Notes: generated by a model from the sequence alone, not told the origin. A stretch of DNA of 64,000 bases from Bacteroidota bacterium (GCA_023391625.1 JAEWAN010000006.1:496001-560000), one strand, 5' to 3'; shown: positions 1 through 8,903, counted from the first letter of the stretch. Translations and numbers: made by a program.

Positions 1-978
1 AGCTGGTATAAAGATGATTATGAGGAGTTCGGATTTGAAATAAATAAAGAGAAGCTGGCACAGCAAAATATACAGCCTATACAATTGTTTAATTCATTAA
101 AATCGGTGTTCGGGCAGAATATTTATGCCGGTAGTTTGTACGGAGAGAATGGAACTGAGAATATTATATTAAGTTCCAGACAGTCCAAGGAGTATAATAT
201 CTGGGATTTGAATAATGTACCTATTGAAGTAAACGATCAGTTTTATAAACTTTCTGATCTGGTAGTTATCCATAAAGAGCAAGCGCCTCAGAAAATAGCT
301 AAAGTGGACCAGCAGTATAGGTTATGCCTTCAGTATGAGTATATCGGAGCTTACGAGCAGGGGCGGAAAGTCTTGAAACGGAATGTTGAGGATTTTGAAA
401 AAGTATTGCCTATGGGATATACAATAAAGAATATGGATAATTACGGATGGTGGAATGAACAGGATAACAAGCAATACCTTTTACTGTTGCTCGTATTCGT
501 GATTATTTATTTTAATGCTAGTATATTATTCAATTCTTTCAAACAGCCTTTATATATTATTTTTATCATTCCCATTTCTTATATAGGCATTTTTCTTACT
601 TTTTACTTGTTTAAACTGAATTTTGATCAGGGAGGCTTTGCTGCCTTTGTCTTATTGTCCGGATTGACTGTAAATGCGAATATATATGTTGTGAATGAAT
701 ATAATAATATTCGTAGACAGTGTCCCGGTATGAAACCGTTAAATGCGTATATAAAAGCTTGGAGCGCTAAAGCCAGGCCTATCTTTTTGACAATAGTTTC
801 TACTATTTTAGGATTCATTCCTTTTATGGTAGGGACAAAAGAAGGTTTCTGGTTTCCTTTGGCTGCCGGTACTATTGGCGGGTTAGTGGTTTCCTTTGTC
901 GCCACTTTTTGTTTCCTTCCGTTATTTATGGGTTTGGGAAAGGATAAATCCGATTCTATGGTCGGAAAAGAAAGTTAG
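1..978 (+). CDS. RND efflux pump permease, C-terminal part (5' truncated)
   Basis: The reading frame is open from the first base of the window, so this is the last ~325 residues of a longer inner-membrane transporter of the RND (AcrB/HAE1) superfamily. These proteins are usually about 1,000 residues and use the proton gradient to extrude drugs or other substrates through a periplasmic adaptor and an outer-membrane channel. Visible here are the end of a periplasmic porter domain followed by a run of hydrophobic segments beginning at 'QYLLLLLVFVIIYF'. A GLTVNANIYVVNEY stretch sits where the family has its G-x-x-VNNAI motif. A proline/glycine-rich closing pair of helices ends in FCFLPLFMGL. The stop shares bases with the lipB stop, as the two genes converge with a 4-base overlap. 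Substrate and adaptor genes lie outside the window. Confidence 0.85.
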   Translation, partial: SWYKDDYEEFGFEINKEKLAQQNIQPIQLFNSLKSVFGQNIYAGSLYGENGTENIILSSRQSKEYNIWDLNNVPIEVNDQFYKLSDLVVIHKEQAPQKIAKVDQQYRLCLQYEYIGAYEQGRKVLKRNVEDFEKVLPMGYTIKNMDNYGWWNEQDNKQYLLLLLVFVIIYFNASILFNSFKQPLYIIFIIPISYIGIFLTFYLFKLNFDQGGFAAFVLLSGLTVNANIYVVNEYNNIRRQCPGMKPLNAYIKAWSAKARPIFLTIVSTILGFIPFMVGTKEGFWFPLAAGTIGGLVVSFVATFCFLPLFMGLGKDKSDSMVGKES

Positions 979-1652
979 GCCGTTTTGTAGGAAAATTGTT
1001 TTTCTATTTCCTGTTTTAACTGTAATTTCAGGTTTTTCATGTCCACCTTAGACCCTAATTCCTTTTCCATGGAAGTGACTCCCTTATCAGTAAAACCGCA
1101 AGGATTGATAAAATTAAAATATTGCAGGTCTGTATTGACATTTAATGCGAATCCGTGCATAGTAACGTAATGGGAGGCGCGTACGCCTATGGCACATATT
1201 TTCCGTGCTTGGGGAGTTCCCGTATCCAACCATACTCCCGTAGCTCCGGGCAGTCTTTCTGAATGAATACCATATATTCGGAGCAACAGTATGATACTTT
1301 CCTCTAACTTATGGATGTATTCTTTAAGTCCCATATTAAAGTTGCCAAGGTCGAAGATAGGATACCCTACCAGTTGTCCAGGGCCGTGATAAGTAATGTC
1401 TCCTCCCCGGTTTGTACGGATAAAAGCTGCTTTTTTTGCTTGCAGTTGGATGAAATTAAGAAGCAGGTTATTCTCGTTCCCATTTTTCCCTAATGTGTAT
1501 ACATGCGGATGTTCGCAAAAAATAAGATGATTTCGGGTCGGAATGTTGTCCGCTTTGTTCCGGATTATCTCGTTGAATAGTTTCTCCTGTTTATCCCAGG
1601 CTTCGTTATAGTCAATAAGTTCCCAGTCTGTAGTATATATGGTTTTATTCAT
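975..1652 (-). CDS. lipB: Octanoyl-[ACP]:protein N-octanoyltransferase LipB
   Basis: Transfers octanoate from acyl carrier protein to the lipoyl domains of 2-oxoacid dehydrogenases or GcvH, the first step of lipoate biosynthesis; cytosolic. At 225 aa it has the usual family length. The LipB signature RGGDITYHGPGQ is at residues 82-93. The likely catalytic pair is Lys151 (ARKICAIGVR) and Cys185 (FINPCG). The ATG at 1650-1652 lies inside the end of mtgA (8-base overlap), which indicates translational coupling. It ends the minus-strand array that carries mtgA and the MBOAT/SGNH genes. lipA is not in the window. Confidence 0.96.
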   Translation of the reverse strand: MNKTIYTTDWELIDYNEAWDKQEKLFNEIIRNKADNIPTRNHLIFCEHPHVYTLGKNGNENNLLLNFIQLQAKKAAFIRTNRGGDITYHGPGQLVGYPIFDLGNFNMGLKEYIHKLEESIILLLRIYGIHSERLPGATGVWLDTGTPQARKICAIGVRASHYVTMHGFALNVNTDLQYFNFINPCGFTDKGVTSMEKELGSKVDMKNLKLQLKQEIEKQFSYKTA

Positions 1653-2349
1653 GCTTATTTTTTTGTTTAAGGTTTATGGGGCCTATTTTATCCATTAAGT
1701 GCAGTATCTGTTTCTGTCTGCTCTTTATATAGGAAGAAGGTTGTTGAGGATTAAAAAGCCTGGGATTAGGTAAACATACGGCGATTAATGCCGCTTGGGA
1801 TTTTGTAAGTTTATCGGCATTCGTATTGAAGTATATTTGTGAAGCAGCTTCCACTCCATAAATTCCGGGACCGGTTTCTATTACGTTTAGATATACTTCC
1901 ATGATACGTTCTTTAGACCATAAAAGTTCAATTAACGTTGTGAAATAGGCTTCCAGCCCCTTCCTGACGTATGATCTTCCCGGCCATAGAAAAACGTTTT
2001 TGGCTGTTTGTTGGGAAATGGTACTTCCTCCTCTGATTCTTTTTCCTTTTTTGTTTTCTTCCGCAGCCTTCCGGATGTCGTGCCAGGAAAACCCGTTGTG
2101 TTCCATAAAAAGGTTATCTTCTGCCGCTATCACTGCTTGTGCCATATAAGGCGATATTTCATCAATTGATACCCATTTCTTTTGGATAGTAATCAGCATT
2201 TCTCCTTTTTTCTGGGCTTCAACAGAACGGATTGCCATTAAGGGGGTGTAATATACCGGAGCAAATCGTAATATTACTACCCATACAATACTTAACAGTA
2301 TAAGTATGAATAATAATTTTCCTATGAATTTTAAAATACGTAGCAGCAT
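1645..2349 (-). CDS. mtgA: Monofunctional peptidoglycan glycosyltransferase (GT51)
   Basis: Polymerises lipid II into glycan strands without a transpeptidase domain; anchored in the inner membrane with the catalytic domain in the periplasm. One N-terminal membrane helix (about residues 8-28) is followed by a GT51 domain with the ordered motifs: EDNLFMEHNGF with catalytic Glu77, GGSTISQQTAKN at 107-118, a helix ending in LLWSKERIMEVYLN, then ETGPGIYGVEAA. The length of 234 aa fits MtgA and excludes a bifunctional PBP1. It follows the MBOAT gene after 42 bases and overlaps lipB by 8 bases. The position next to probable glycan O-acetylation genes is suggestive. Confidence 0.95.
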   Translation of the reverse strand: MLLRILKFIGKLLFILILLSIVWVVILRFAPVYYTPLMAIRSVEAQKKGEMLITIQKKWVSIDEISPYMAQAVIAAEDNLFMEHNGFSWHDIRKAAEENKKGKRIRGGSTISQQTAKNVFLWPGRSYVRKGLEAYFTTLIELLWSKERIMEVYLNVIETGPGIYGVEAASQIYFNTNADKLTKSQAALIAVCLPNPRLFNPQQPSSYIKSRQKQILHLMDKIGPINLKQKNKHE

Positions 2350-2391
2350 AGGAGCCCTTTGTTTAATGATTCCGGTATCTGGAATCCGGTT

Positions 2392-3903
2392 TTAGAATTG
2401 GAAATAAATGAACGGTTGTACCTCGCTGGAGGCTGTGGCATGTACCAACCATAAAATACCCCCGATTAAAATAGCCTTTCCTATCAGAGGTAATTTGATG
2501 AATCCTTGTTGCAGCAAGTTTACAAAACGCTCAGGCAGAAAATGCATAATAAAGCCGATTGCAATCATGATAAGTACGTTTTTATATGCGGCAAGCACTG
2601 ACAACCATTGTTCTGCCTGGAAAGTCAAGTTTGTGATATTGGAGATAAGGCTTGTGGCCGTAGCGTAATCTTTGGCCCGGAAAAATATCCAGCAGAAAGT
2701 CACAAAGTGGAAAATAATCAGAACCCTGATAATTCTGGTGAATATATTATGAGGTAATTTTATGTATGGCTTCAGAAAACGTTCTATTCCTAAAGCAATG
2801 CCGTGAAGTCCTCCCCATGCCACAAATTTCCATGAAGCTCCGTGCCATAGTCCGCCGATGAGCATAGTAAGGAATAAGTTGATGTAAGTACGTACTTTCC
2901 CCTTACGGTTACCGCCGAATGGAATGTATAGATAGTCGCGCAGCCAGGAGGAAAGGGAAATGTGCCATCTCCTCCAGAATTCGGTAACAGACTGTGATTG
3001 ATAAGGTGTCCGGAAGTTGGTCGGGAGTTTAAAGCCCATAAGCAATGCCAGGCCTATGGCCATATCGGAGTAGCCGGAAAAGTCGCAGTAAATCTGAATG
3101 GCATAGCCGTATGTTGCTAACAGGTTTTCAATTGAGGTGTAGCTGTTGGGCGAATCAAACACCCTGTCCACAAAATTAAGTGAAATATAGTCGGATATGA
3201 TCGCTTTTTTTATAAGCCCGACTAAAATCAGGAATATGGCCATTCCAAACTCTTCTTTGGTAAGTTTGAGTTTGGAGTACATCTGTGGAAGAAATTCTTT
3301 TGCCCGGACAATTGGGCCTGCTACCAGCTGAGGGAAAAAACAGAGGTAAAATGCAAAATCAAGTAGATTTTTGGCTGGTTCGATTTCTTTTCTGTACACA
3401 TCTATCGTATAGCTGATTGCCTGGAAAGTATAGAAAGAAATTCCGATAGGCAGGATGATGTTCTGGAAAGGAATATCACCATTGAATACGGAATTAATAT
3501 TTTCAATAAAGAAATTGGTGTATTTATAGTAAGCCAGTAATAGCAGGTTGAGCACTACGGATAGTGTAACCAACCATTTCCTTCTTTTAGGAGCTGTTGA
3601 TTTATAAAGAAGTTCGGAGAGATAGTAATTAAAGATGGACGACAATATGAGCAGGATGAAATACATTCCTCCGGCCTTATAGTAAAAAAACAGTGAGAAC
3701 AGCAGGACATAGATTGTCCTGAAACGATTAAATTTATAGGTAAGTATATAGATCAGGTAAAATGCAAGAAATAACCCGAGAAATAATCCGCTGTTGAATA
3801 ACAAAGGAGCTTTAGGATCATACACGAACCATGACATTACCCGCTCTGCAGATAAAGAACCGAATAAATCTGTAAAAAACTGGCTTATATTTGAAGCAAA
3901 CAT
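2392..3903 (-). CDS. MBOAT family O-acyltransferase (AlgI/PatA-like)
   Basis: A polytopic inner-membrane protein of 503 aa in the membrane-bound O-acyltransferase family. Related proteins (AlgI, PatA, DltB) pass acetyl or alanyl groups across the membrane to a periplasmic acceptor. The conserved cytoplasmic re-entrant region is present at about 305-331 (TEFWRRWHISLSSWLRDYLY followed by IPFGGNR). The family's invariant His is His354 in GGLWHGASW, and PQLVAGPIVR (190-199) is another family block. About ten hydrophobic segments can be seen. Upstream by 36 bases is an SGNH hydrolase with a LysM module, and beyond it a second SGNH protein. MBOAT plus SGNH is the standard layout of envelope polysaccharide O-acetylation systems. 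The acceptor (peptidoglycan or another glycan) is inferred only from mtgA and LysM. Confidence 0.93.
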   Translation of the reverse strand: MFASNISQFFTDLFGSLSAERVMSWFVYDPKAPLLFNSGLFLGLFLAFYLIYILTYKFNRFRTIYVLLFSLFFYYKAGGMYFILLILSSIFNYYLSELLYKSTAPKRRKWLVTLSVVLNLLLLAYYKYTNFFIENINSVFNGDIPFQNIILPIGISFYTFQAISYTIDVYRKEIEPAKNLLDFAFYLCFFPQLVAGPIVRAKEFLPQMYSKLKLTKEEFGMAIFLILVGLIKKAIISDYISLNFVDRVFDSPNSYTSIENLLATYGYAIQIYCDFSGYSDMAIGLALLMGFKLPTNFRTPYQSQSVTEFWRRWHISLSSWLRDYLYIPFGGNRKGKVRTYINLFLTMLIGGLWHGASWKFVAWGGLHGIALGIERFLKPYIKLPHNIFTRIIRVLIIFHFVTFCWIFFRAKDYATATSLISNITNLTFQAEQWLSVLAAYKNVLIMIAIGFIMHFLPERFVNLLQQGFIKLPLIGKAILIGGILWLVHATASSEVQPFIYFQF

Positions 3904-3939
3904 TTTTATTATCGTATCGAATTAAAATCTTGTAATTTT

Positions 3940-5520
3940 TTATTTGTTGTCTGGGGCATTGGTATTTTCTTTTATTTCCTTGCCTAAAAGATCTAAAGGT
4001 ACTATTTCTGTTTTGCCGCCGTTTATAGAGTCGTTTTTTTGTTTATAATGTTCATATTCATATAGTAAATCATCAGCAAAAGCATTTCCCTGATTGGTGT
4101 ATCCCTGGGCTGTGTAGTGTACGTTGTCCGAAGAAATAAAAATAGACGATGGCTTTCTTGGCCCCATCATTCCTCCTGTAAATGTATATAGATCCCATAG
4201 AGCGTAATCCTGTTGCTGCATTAAATATCTGGAATAGTCAGATACGTATGTATTGAGCGCTTTACGTGGGAGCAGGGAGGTGGGAGGAGTCATAACCAGT
4301 ACCGGGACATCCGGGCATACTGCTTCTATATTATTAAGCAATGTCTGTATTTCCTGTATGAAATTCTCTGCGGAAATTTTTCCATAGGAATCATTCGTTC
4401 CAAAAGACAGGACAATTAAGTCGGGTGTCAATATCGGGAGTTGTTGGAAAAAAAGCGGGGTTGCGTTGAAGTCTGATACTTTTGATCCTACTGTGCCTAT
4501 ACTGTGGTAAATAAGTCCTGGGTTGTCATTTAACAGGACCAGTCCGTTCAGATTAAAAATATTAGGATTCCCGTTTGGAAACAGAAAAATTCGGGAAGCA
4601 GGAACTTCCTGATGGTAAGTAGCGCAGAACTGTTCGTCTTTTTGCCACTCGATGGGTTGAAATAACGATAAATCTACTTGTGTCTGTTGTGTTTTTATGG
4701 GAATACGCAGTGTTTTTCCTGCATAAATAGTATTGGATTTCATGTTGTTTTCCTTCTTGATTGCGGCAATGGACACATTGTATTTAGCAGCAATTACCGA
4801 CAAGGATTCTCCGCTTTTTATCTTATGAAGTTTTACGGAGGATTGTACGCTTTGTATAACCGGATAACCTTGAGCACTTGCTAATCTGAAACAAGAAGAA
4901 TCATAGGGGGTTATTACTTTGATTGTATTAAAATAATAAACGGGATCGTTTACCTCGAGTGAGATTACAAACTGTTTTGCCATAGAAGTGAATCCGTATC
5001 CGCAGAGTCCTATTTCTGCGTCCTGGTGACATTTAAAGGGCTGGTTATTCCGGCAGCTTTGCCATATCGTGTTTGAAATAAACCTGAAAAATCCGGTTCC
5101 GCTACTACCCTTAGCCAGACTATAAGGGAAAGTAAATCCGTATCCTCCGTTTCCGAATTTCTCCTGTAATGGTTGGCGGATAGCATTGGTGAGGAAGTCT
5201 GCTTGTATATGAGAGTCTCCTATATGTACAACATTTATTTTATTCCTTTTCCTCTCTTCCAGTAAATGAAGTTTATAAAAAAAAGAATCCAGATGTTCGG
5301 TGTTCTTTATGCGGGCAGCATAATTACATTCTATTACTTGTGTTGTATCCGTGATATTGCCTGTTATTGTATCCGTTTCTGCCTTCAGGTCATTTTTCTG
5401 TTCCCATTCTATTTTTTGTATAGCTATGGAGTCATTCTCCATTTTTTCTATTGATGTTCCGTAGACTTTAGAAGTCCATATGATAACCGGAATAATAATC
5501 AGGAATTTATTTATTTTCAT
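3940..5520 (-). CDS. SGNH/GDSL-type esterase or acetyltransferase with an internal LysM module
   Basis: Secreted SGNH-fold hydrolase. I chose the ATG at 5520 because it gives a clean signal peptide (MKINKFLIIIPVIIW...). An in-frame ATG at 5544 would add eight polar residues. Numbering from 5520: block I GDSHIQAD with nucleophile Ser103, block III FGTNDSYG (Asn376), and the terminal D-x-x-H at Asp465/His468 (DNVHYTAQGY). Between blocks I and III lies a beta-rich insertion that contains a complete LysM motif (about residues 231-275, KIKSGESLSVIAAKYNVS to AGKTLRIPI). LysM binds N-acetylglucosamine glycans, so peptidoglycan is the likely substrate. SGNH peptidoglycan O-acetylesterases of the Ape1 type carry a carbohydrate-binding insertion at a comparable place. 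The ATG overlaps the upstream SGNH gene by 14 bases. Acetyl transfer versus removal cannot be decided here. Confidence 0.88.
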   Translation of the reverse strand: MKINKFLIIIPVIIWTSKVYGTSIEKMENDSIAIQKIEWEQKNDLKAETDTITGNITDTTQVIECNYAARIKNTEHLDSFFYKLHLLEERKRNKINVVHIGDSHIQADFLTNAIRQPLQEKFGNGGYGFTFPYSLAKGSSGTGFFRFISNTIWQSCRNNQPFKCHQDAEIGLCGYGFTSMAKQFVISLEVNDPVYYFNTIKVITPYDSSCFRLASAQGYPVIQSVQSSVKLHKIKSGESLSVIAAKYNVSIAAIKKENNMKSNTIYAGKTLRIPIKTQQTQVDLSLFQPIEWQKDEQFCATYHQEVPASRIFLFPNGNPNIFNLNGLVLLNDNPGLIYHSIGTVGSKVSDFNATPLFFQQLPILTPDLIVLSFGTNDSYGKISAENFIQEIQTLLNNIEAVCPDVPVLVMTPPTSLLPRKALNTYVSDYSRYLMQQQDYALWDLYTFTGGMMGPRKPSSIFISSDNVHYTAQGYTNQGNAFADDLLYEYEHYKQKNDSINGGKTEIVPLDLLGKEIKENTNAPDNK

Positions 5521-6922
5521 TTTGTTCTTGGTCGTCTTGCACATTGTTTACGGAGTCAGATAACTCCTGTTCTGTTTTAAAAGCTTCGTATTCCTTTTCC
5601 AGCTCCTTAAATATCAGGTCTGCCATTTTTTTAGCGCCTTTGCTGCTGAGATGTGTGTAATCTTTAGCTGCTAATGGAGGATCTTGTTCTACCCATTCTA
5701 CCATGGAACCTTCTCCGCCCATTAGTTCAAACAGGTTAAGAAAGCCTGACCCAGTACCGGAAGCATAAGCTTTTTGGGATTCTATCAGAGGAATGATTGC
5801 CGAATCAGTTTTCATCTCCGTTCCGTATTTTGCCGATTTGTCAGCCACGGAGGCTATTAAAATGCTGGCTTCAGGGAAACAACGTTTTAAATGATTAACT
5901 GTTGTAGTCATTCTTTTGGCATACCATCCGTAGTCTTTTCTTTTGGAGTTTAAAACATTCGTGCCGTATTGCAATACTATCAGGTCATATTGCAGTTCTT
6001 TCTGGAATGCTTTCATGAGGGGGATGTTAAACACGGAAAGCGGTAATCCGGAATTTCCTCGTGTAGAGAAATTATCTATATAAACCCCTTGCCGGTTTGC
6101 GAAGTTTATGCCGTAAAAGGGAATAGAGTCCGTATGGTGAAACTTAATTAGCAGATCGTTATTTACCGGATTAATTGCGACTGTATTCAAATCCTTGTCC
6201 GGATAGAGTCTGACCGGACTTAGAGTATCTCCTCCCGATATGATCTGTAGAAAAGCACTGTCATTTTCCGATTTCCCATATAATAGAGAACTTTGTGTCA
6301 AAGGACAAGAGCCGGCATGGAAATGTACCCAGTTGGCGGTACTGTCCGGAGCAAAGGAAGTAAATCCGCTTACACCTACCGGTACGGGCGATTTTTTTAA
6401 GAAAGAATAAGTTATCCAGTTTTCCGAATAATCATGTTTTAGGGAGATGCTTTGTGGGGGAGTCAGCAAACTGATGGGGATGAAGCCTACTCCTTCTCCT
6501 CCATATTTAGCCTGATAGTTTTTGCGTATATCCTGTACTATCAAATCTCCTTCGGTCATAGAATCCCCGAAATAAGCAACCCTTACCCGTCCTTTTTTAG
6601 TTTGTTCCAGTTGATAGAGTTTCTTAAAAAAATGGTCCAGACCCGTTGCTTTCGTTTCTTCTTGTAGAGAGGAAGTTATTTCCTGTCCCTGTTTTTCATC
6701 TGCAATAGTAAGGACGGTATCTTTTATTTGAATGGCGGCGGAAGTGTCGTTTTCTTCTGTTAATGCCAGAATCATTAAACTATCTACAACAATATTGTCG
6801 CTTTTAACAGATACTTCCGGAAATATTTTGTCCGGCAACAACTGTTTCAGCAGGAAGAATACGCAGACTGAAATCAGTATGGTAAGAAAGGATCGGAAAA
6901 AGTAAGTTTTAGGTGGTTTCAC
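5507..6922 (-). CDS. Membrane-anchored SGNH/GDSL family esterase or acetyltransferase
   Basis: A 471-aa protein with one N-terminal membrane anchor (about residues 9-27), a low-complexity linker to about 90, then an SGNH domain. Motifs: YFGDSMTEGD with nucleophile Ser121, STRGNSG with block II Gly289, QYGTNVLN with Asn322, and DYTHLSSKG with Asp421/His424. Residues about 165-280 form a beta-rich insertion before block II, as in Ape1-like peptidoglycan O-acetylesterases. The start codon is GTG (6920-6922); an in-frame stop eight bases upstream leaves no other start. It shares overall plan with the downstream SGNH/LysM gene, so the pair probably arose by duplication. It most likely works with the MBOAT protein on an envelope glycan. 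Confidence 0.87.
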   Translation of the reverse strand: MKPPKTYFFRSFLTILISVCVFFLLKQLLPDKIFPEVSVKSDNIVVDSLMILALTEENDTSAAIQIKDTVLTIADEKQGQEITSSLQEETKATGLDHFFKKLYQLEQTKKGRVRVAYFGDSMTEGDLIVQDIRKNYQAKYGGEGVGFIPISLLTPPQSISLKHDYSENWITYSFLKKSPVPVGVSGFTSFAPDSTANWVHFHAGSCPLTQSSLLYGKSENDSAFLQIISGGDTLSPVRLYPDKDLNTVAINPVNNDLLIKFHHTDSIPFYGINFANRQGVYIDNFSTRGNSGLPLSVFNIPLMKAFQKELQYDLIVLQYGTNVLNSKRKDYGWYAKRMTTTVNHLKRCFPEASILIASVADKSAKYGTEMKTDSAIIPLIESQKAYASGTGSGFLNLFELMGGEGSMVEWVEQDPPLAAKDYTHLSSKGAKKMADLIFKELEKEYEAFKTEQELSDSVNNVQDDQEQNENK

Positions 6923-6982
6923 AAAATTTTATCTGAAATAATGATGAAATAGAATTTTTAATAAAAACCGTATTGGTTTGGT

Positions 6983-7462
6983 TTAATATATCAGTTTAAA
7001 ACGCATTCTCCAGCGTCCGTTTTCAAAATCATGGCTTATAATCTGGAATTTTCCTAACTCGCGGGTATTTTCTACGTGTTGGCCAATGCATGCACAAGTA
7101 TCATAATTACCTATTTTTACAATACGTAGTTCGGTTCCCGTATCATCGGGTAATTTGGATAAGTCTACTACTTTTTTAGCATCTTCTATGTTCATAAACT
7201 CAATGGTGACCGGAAGTTCTTGTTCTATAACGTCATTTACCATTCGGGTAATTTCTGTAATCTGGTCTTCAGAAGGAGCTTCGGGTAGGAGATAATCGCA
7301 TTTTGATTTTTTCCGTTCAATGTGGGCGTTTTTTGAACGTTCACAACCAAACATCCTGACCATTGTCTGGTTTAGTATATGTTCGCAAGTATGCATGGGA
7401 GCTATTTCACTGCTTTGGAATTTAGCTTTCCCATTGATGTTTTCTTCTTTTTTATCTGTCAT
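6983..7462 (-). CDS. AlaX-like tRNA-editing (threonyl/alanyl SAD) domain protein
   Basis: A free-standing second-additional domain of the kind found in alanyl- and threonyl-tRNA synthetases. These proteins hydrolyse mischarged Ser- or Gly-tRNA(Ala) or related species in the cytosol. Zinc-ligand motifs are visible: HTCEHILNQTM (H-x3-H) and, near the end, CACIGQHVENTRELG (C-x3-H). The 159-aa form starts at the ATG at 7460-7462. An upstream TTG at 7498 would add a 12-residue tail with no family support. The downstream SGNH gene starts 60 bases away on the same strand. Substrate specificity is not readable from the sequence. Confidence 0.82.
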   Translation of the reverse strand: MTDKKEENINGKAKFQSSEIAPMHTCEHILNQTMVRMFGCERSKNAHIERKKSKCDYLLPEAPSEDQITEITRMVNDVIEQELPVTIEFMNIEDAKKVVDLSKLPDDTGTELRIVKIGNYDTCACIGQHVENTRELGKFQIISHDFENGRWRMRFKLIY

Positions 7463-7776
7463 TTTCAGTATGATACTGTTGGTGTTTCTGATTTTCAAAG
7501 ATAAATATTTTTAAACAGATGTGAAGTCATTGGATGATGATTTTTAAAATTTGCTTTTAGCCTCTTTTTTCATTGAATTTGTTTCGGTAAAAAGCAGATA
7601 AGGTTTTCCTTGCTATTACATAGATAGGAAAGATAATTGTAACTTTGGCTCTTTAAAGGAGGATTTTTTGTTTCTCAGTTGTTACAATGTCTATTCTGTA
7701 TTTTTCCTGTTTAGATGAGTGCTTTTTATGCTCTGGGAAGATTCGGAAAAAAAGGTATTGCAGATATATTTTGGAT

Positions 7777-8409
7777 TTATAGCGCTCCGGCCTCTACCAA
7801 CGTAATGATTCTTTCTATTATCTGGTCTTCTTCATTAGTGGTAGTATCGTATTCAGCTTTTAGGTTGGCTCCGAATATACGGGCAAATCCTTGCCAGAAA
7901 AAAGCGGAGAATTTTCCTCTATAGTTTCTTATCAATTCATAAGATGTTAAATCCGCTTCTCTGTCAATAAGTTTTATCAGCATTTTTCCCTGACTAAAGG
8001 TCATTTGTCTCAGTTCCGGTTCGTATTTTTTAAATAACTCTTTTTCGTATTGTTCCATGTACTTTTTTCTCTCTTTATCATTCGGTAATGAGAATAAATG
8101 TTGATTAGTCGCAACAATCTCGGCTGAAACAATTTTGGCGTAGGGGAGCGTACGCTTAACATCGCGTACTGTTTTCCAGTAGAATTTCTCCTGCCTTTTG
8201 TTCTTAAATACCAATGGAGGATATACAGGCACTTCCCTCAGGGTTACCAGATAAAAAGTGTCTCTTCCGCTTATCTGCATGGGTAAACGTAACATATTAA
8301 CCCCATTAACTTCCTCTATTACGGGATTTTGTCCGTACGTATCATGGCCCGGTACGATGAAAAAGACCAGAATTAAAGAGAATAATATGATTGGGTAAGA
8401 TTTTTTCAT
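7777..8409 (-). CDS. DUF4294 family secreted protein
   Basis: A 210-aa protein with an N-terminal signal peptide (KKSYPIILFSLILVFFIV, cleavage probably near TYGQ). I recognise the body as the Bacteroidota family DUF4294: a conserved stretch around PPLVFKNKRQEKFYWKTVRD, then a Lys/Glu-rich helical section (KERKKYMEQYEKELFKKYEP) and a QGKMLIKLIDREADLTSYEL block. No catalytic motif is evident and the function of the family is unknown. It stands alone, with 314 bases separating it from the AlaX-like gene and a long AT-rich region upstream. Confidence 0.8.
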   Translation of the reverse strand: MKKSYPIILFSLILVFFIVPGHDTYGQNPVIEEVNGVNMLRLPMQISGRDTFYLVTLREVPVYPPLVFKNKRQEKFYWKTVRDVKRTLPYAKIVSAEIVATNQHLFSLPNDKERKKYMEQYEKELFKKYEPELRQMTFSQGKMLIKLIDREADLTSYELIRNYRGKFSAFFWQGFARIFGANLKAEYDTTTNEEDQIIERIITLVEAGAL

Positions 8410-8903
8410 GCAAATGCAGATGATACATTGTTGATTTATTGCAAATAATATACCAGTTCTTTTTTATTTAAAATGAGCTTATTCGTTGTTATCAGCTTAT
8501 AAATAAACGGTTTTCTTTTATTTTTAGTTCAAAAACAGAAAGATATTATTTTAATTTTTCCGGATGAAAATTTCATGAATATCGGTTTAAACCTTATTAT
8601 CCATTCTTTTGAACGGGAAGTATCGGTTTTTATCAATAAGGTGTGAATGATGATAAAGGAAACAATATTCATGGCAGAACTTCTTTGTTATAGAAGAACC
8701 GGAAATTTTATGTTGTCAAAATTAATTTATTTTTATGGATTAAAAATATTTTGGAGACAAGAAGATGGTTTTGTGAATAAAGGGCCTTGTAATTTTGATT
8801 ATTACCGGTGAGTTTCACAAGAATAAATCTGTGTTATGGATAGTTTTGTCAGAATAAAAATTTATATTTGTTAGTCTAATTTTTTATAAAAGTGCTATAT
8901 ACT
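8410..8903. other. 494-base intergenic region between divergent genes
   Basis: AT-rich spacer between the DUF4294 gene (minus) and the GH30 gene (plus). I see no convincing reading frame, tRNA or repeat. The only element I can name is a -7-like box (8863-8870) in front of GH30. The length leaves room for regulator binding, as expected for a substrate-induced glycosidase, but no dyad stands out. Confidence 0.5.
8863..8870 (+). promoter_or_regulatory. Possible -7 box for the GH30 gene
   Basis: TATATTTG fits the Bacteroidota TAnnTTTG element and lies 33 bases before the ATG at 8904. A TTTG at 8845-8848 is only 14 bases upstream, shorter than the usual ~19, so the -33 element is doubtful. Confidence 0.4.
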
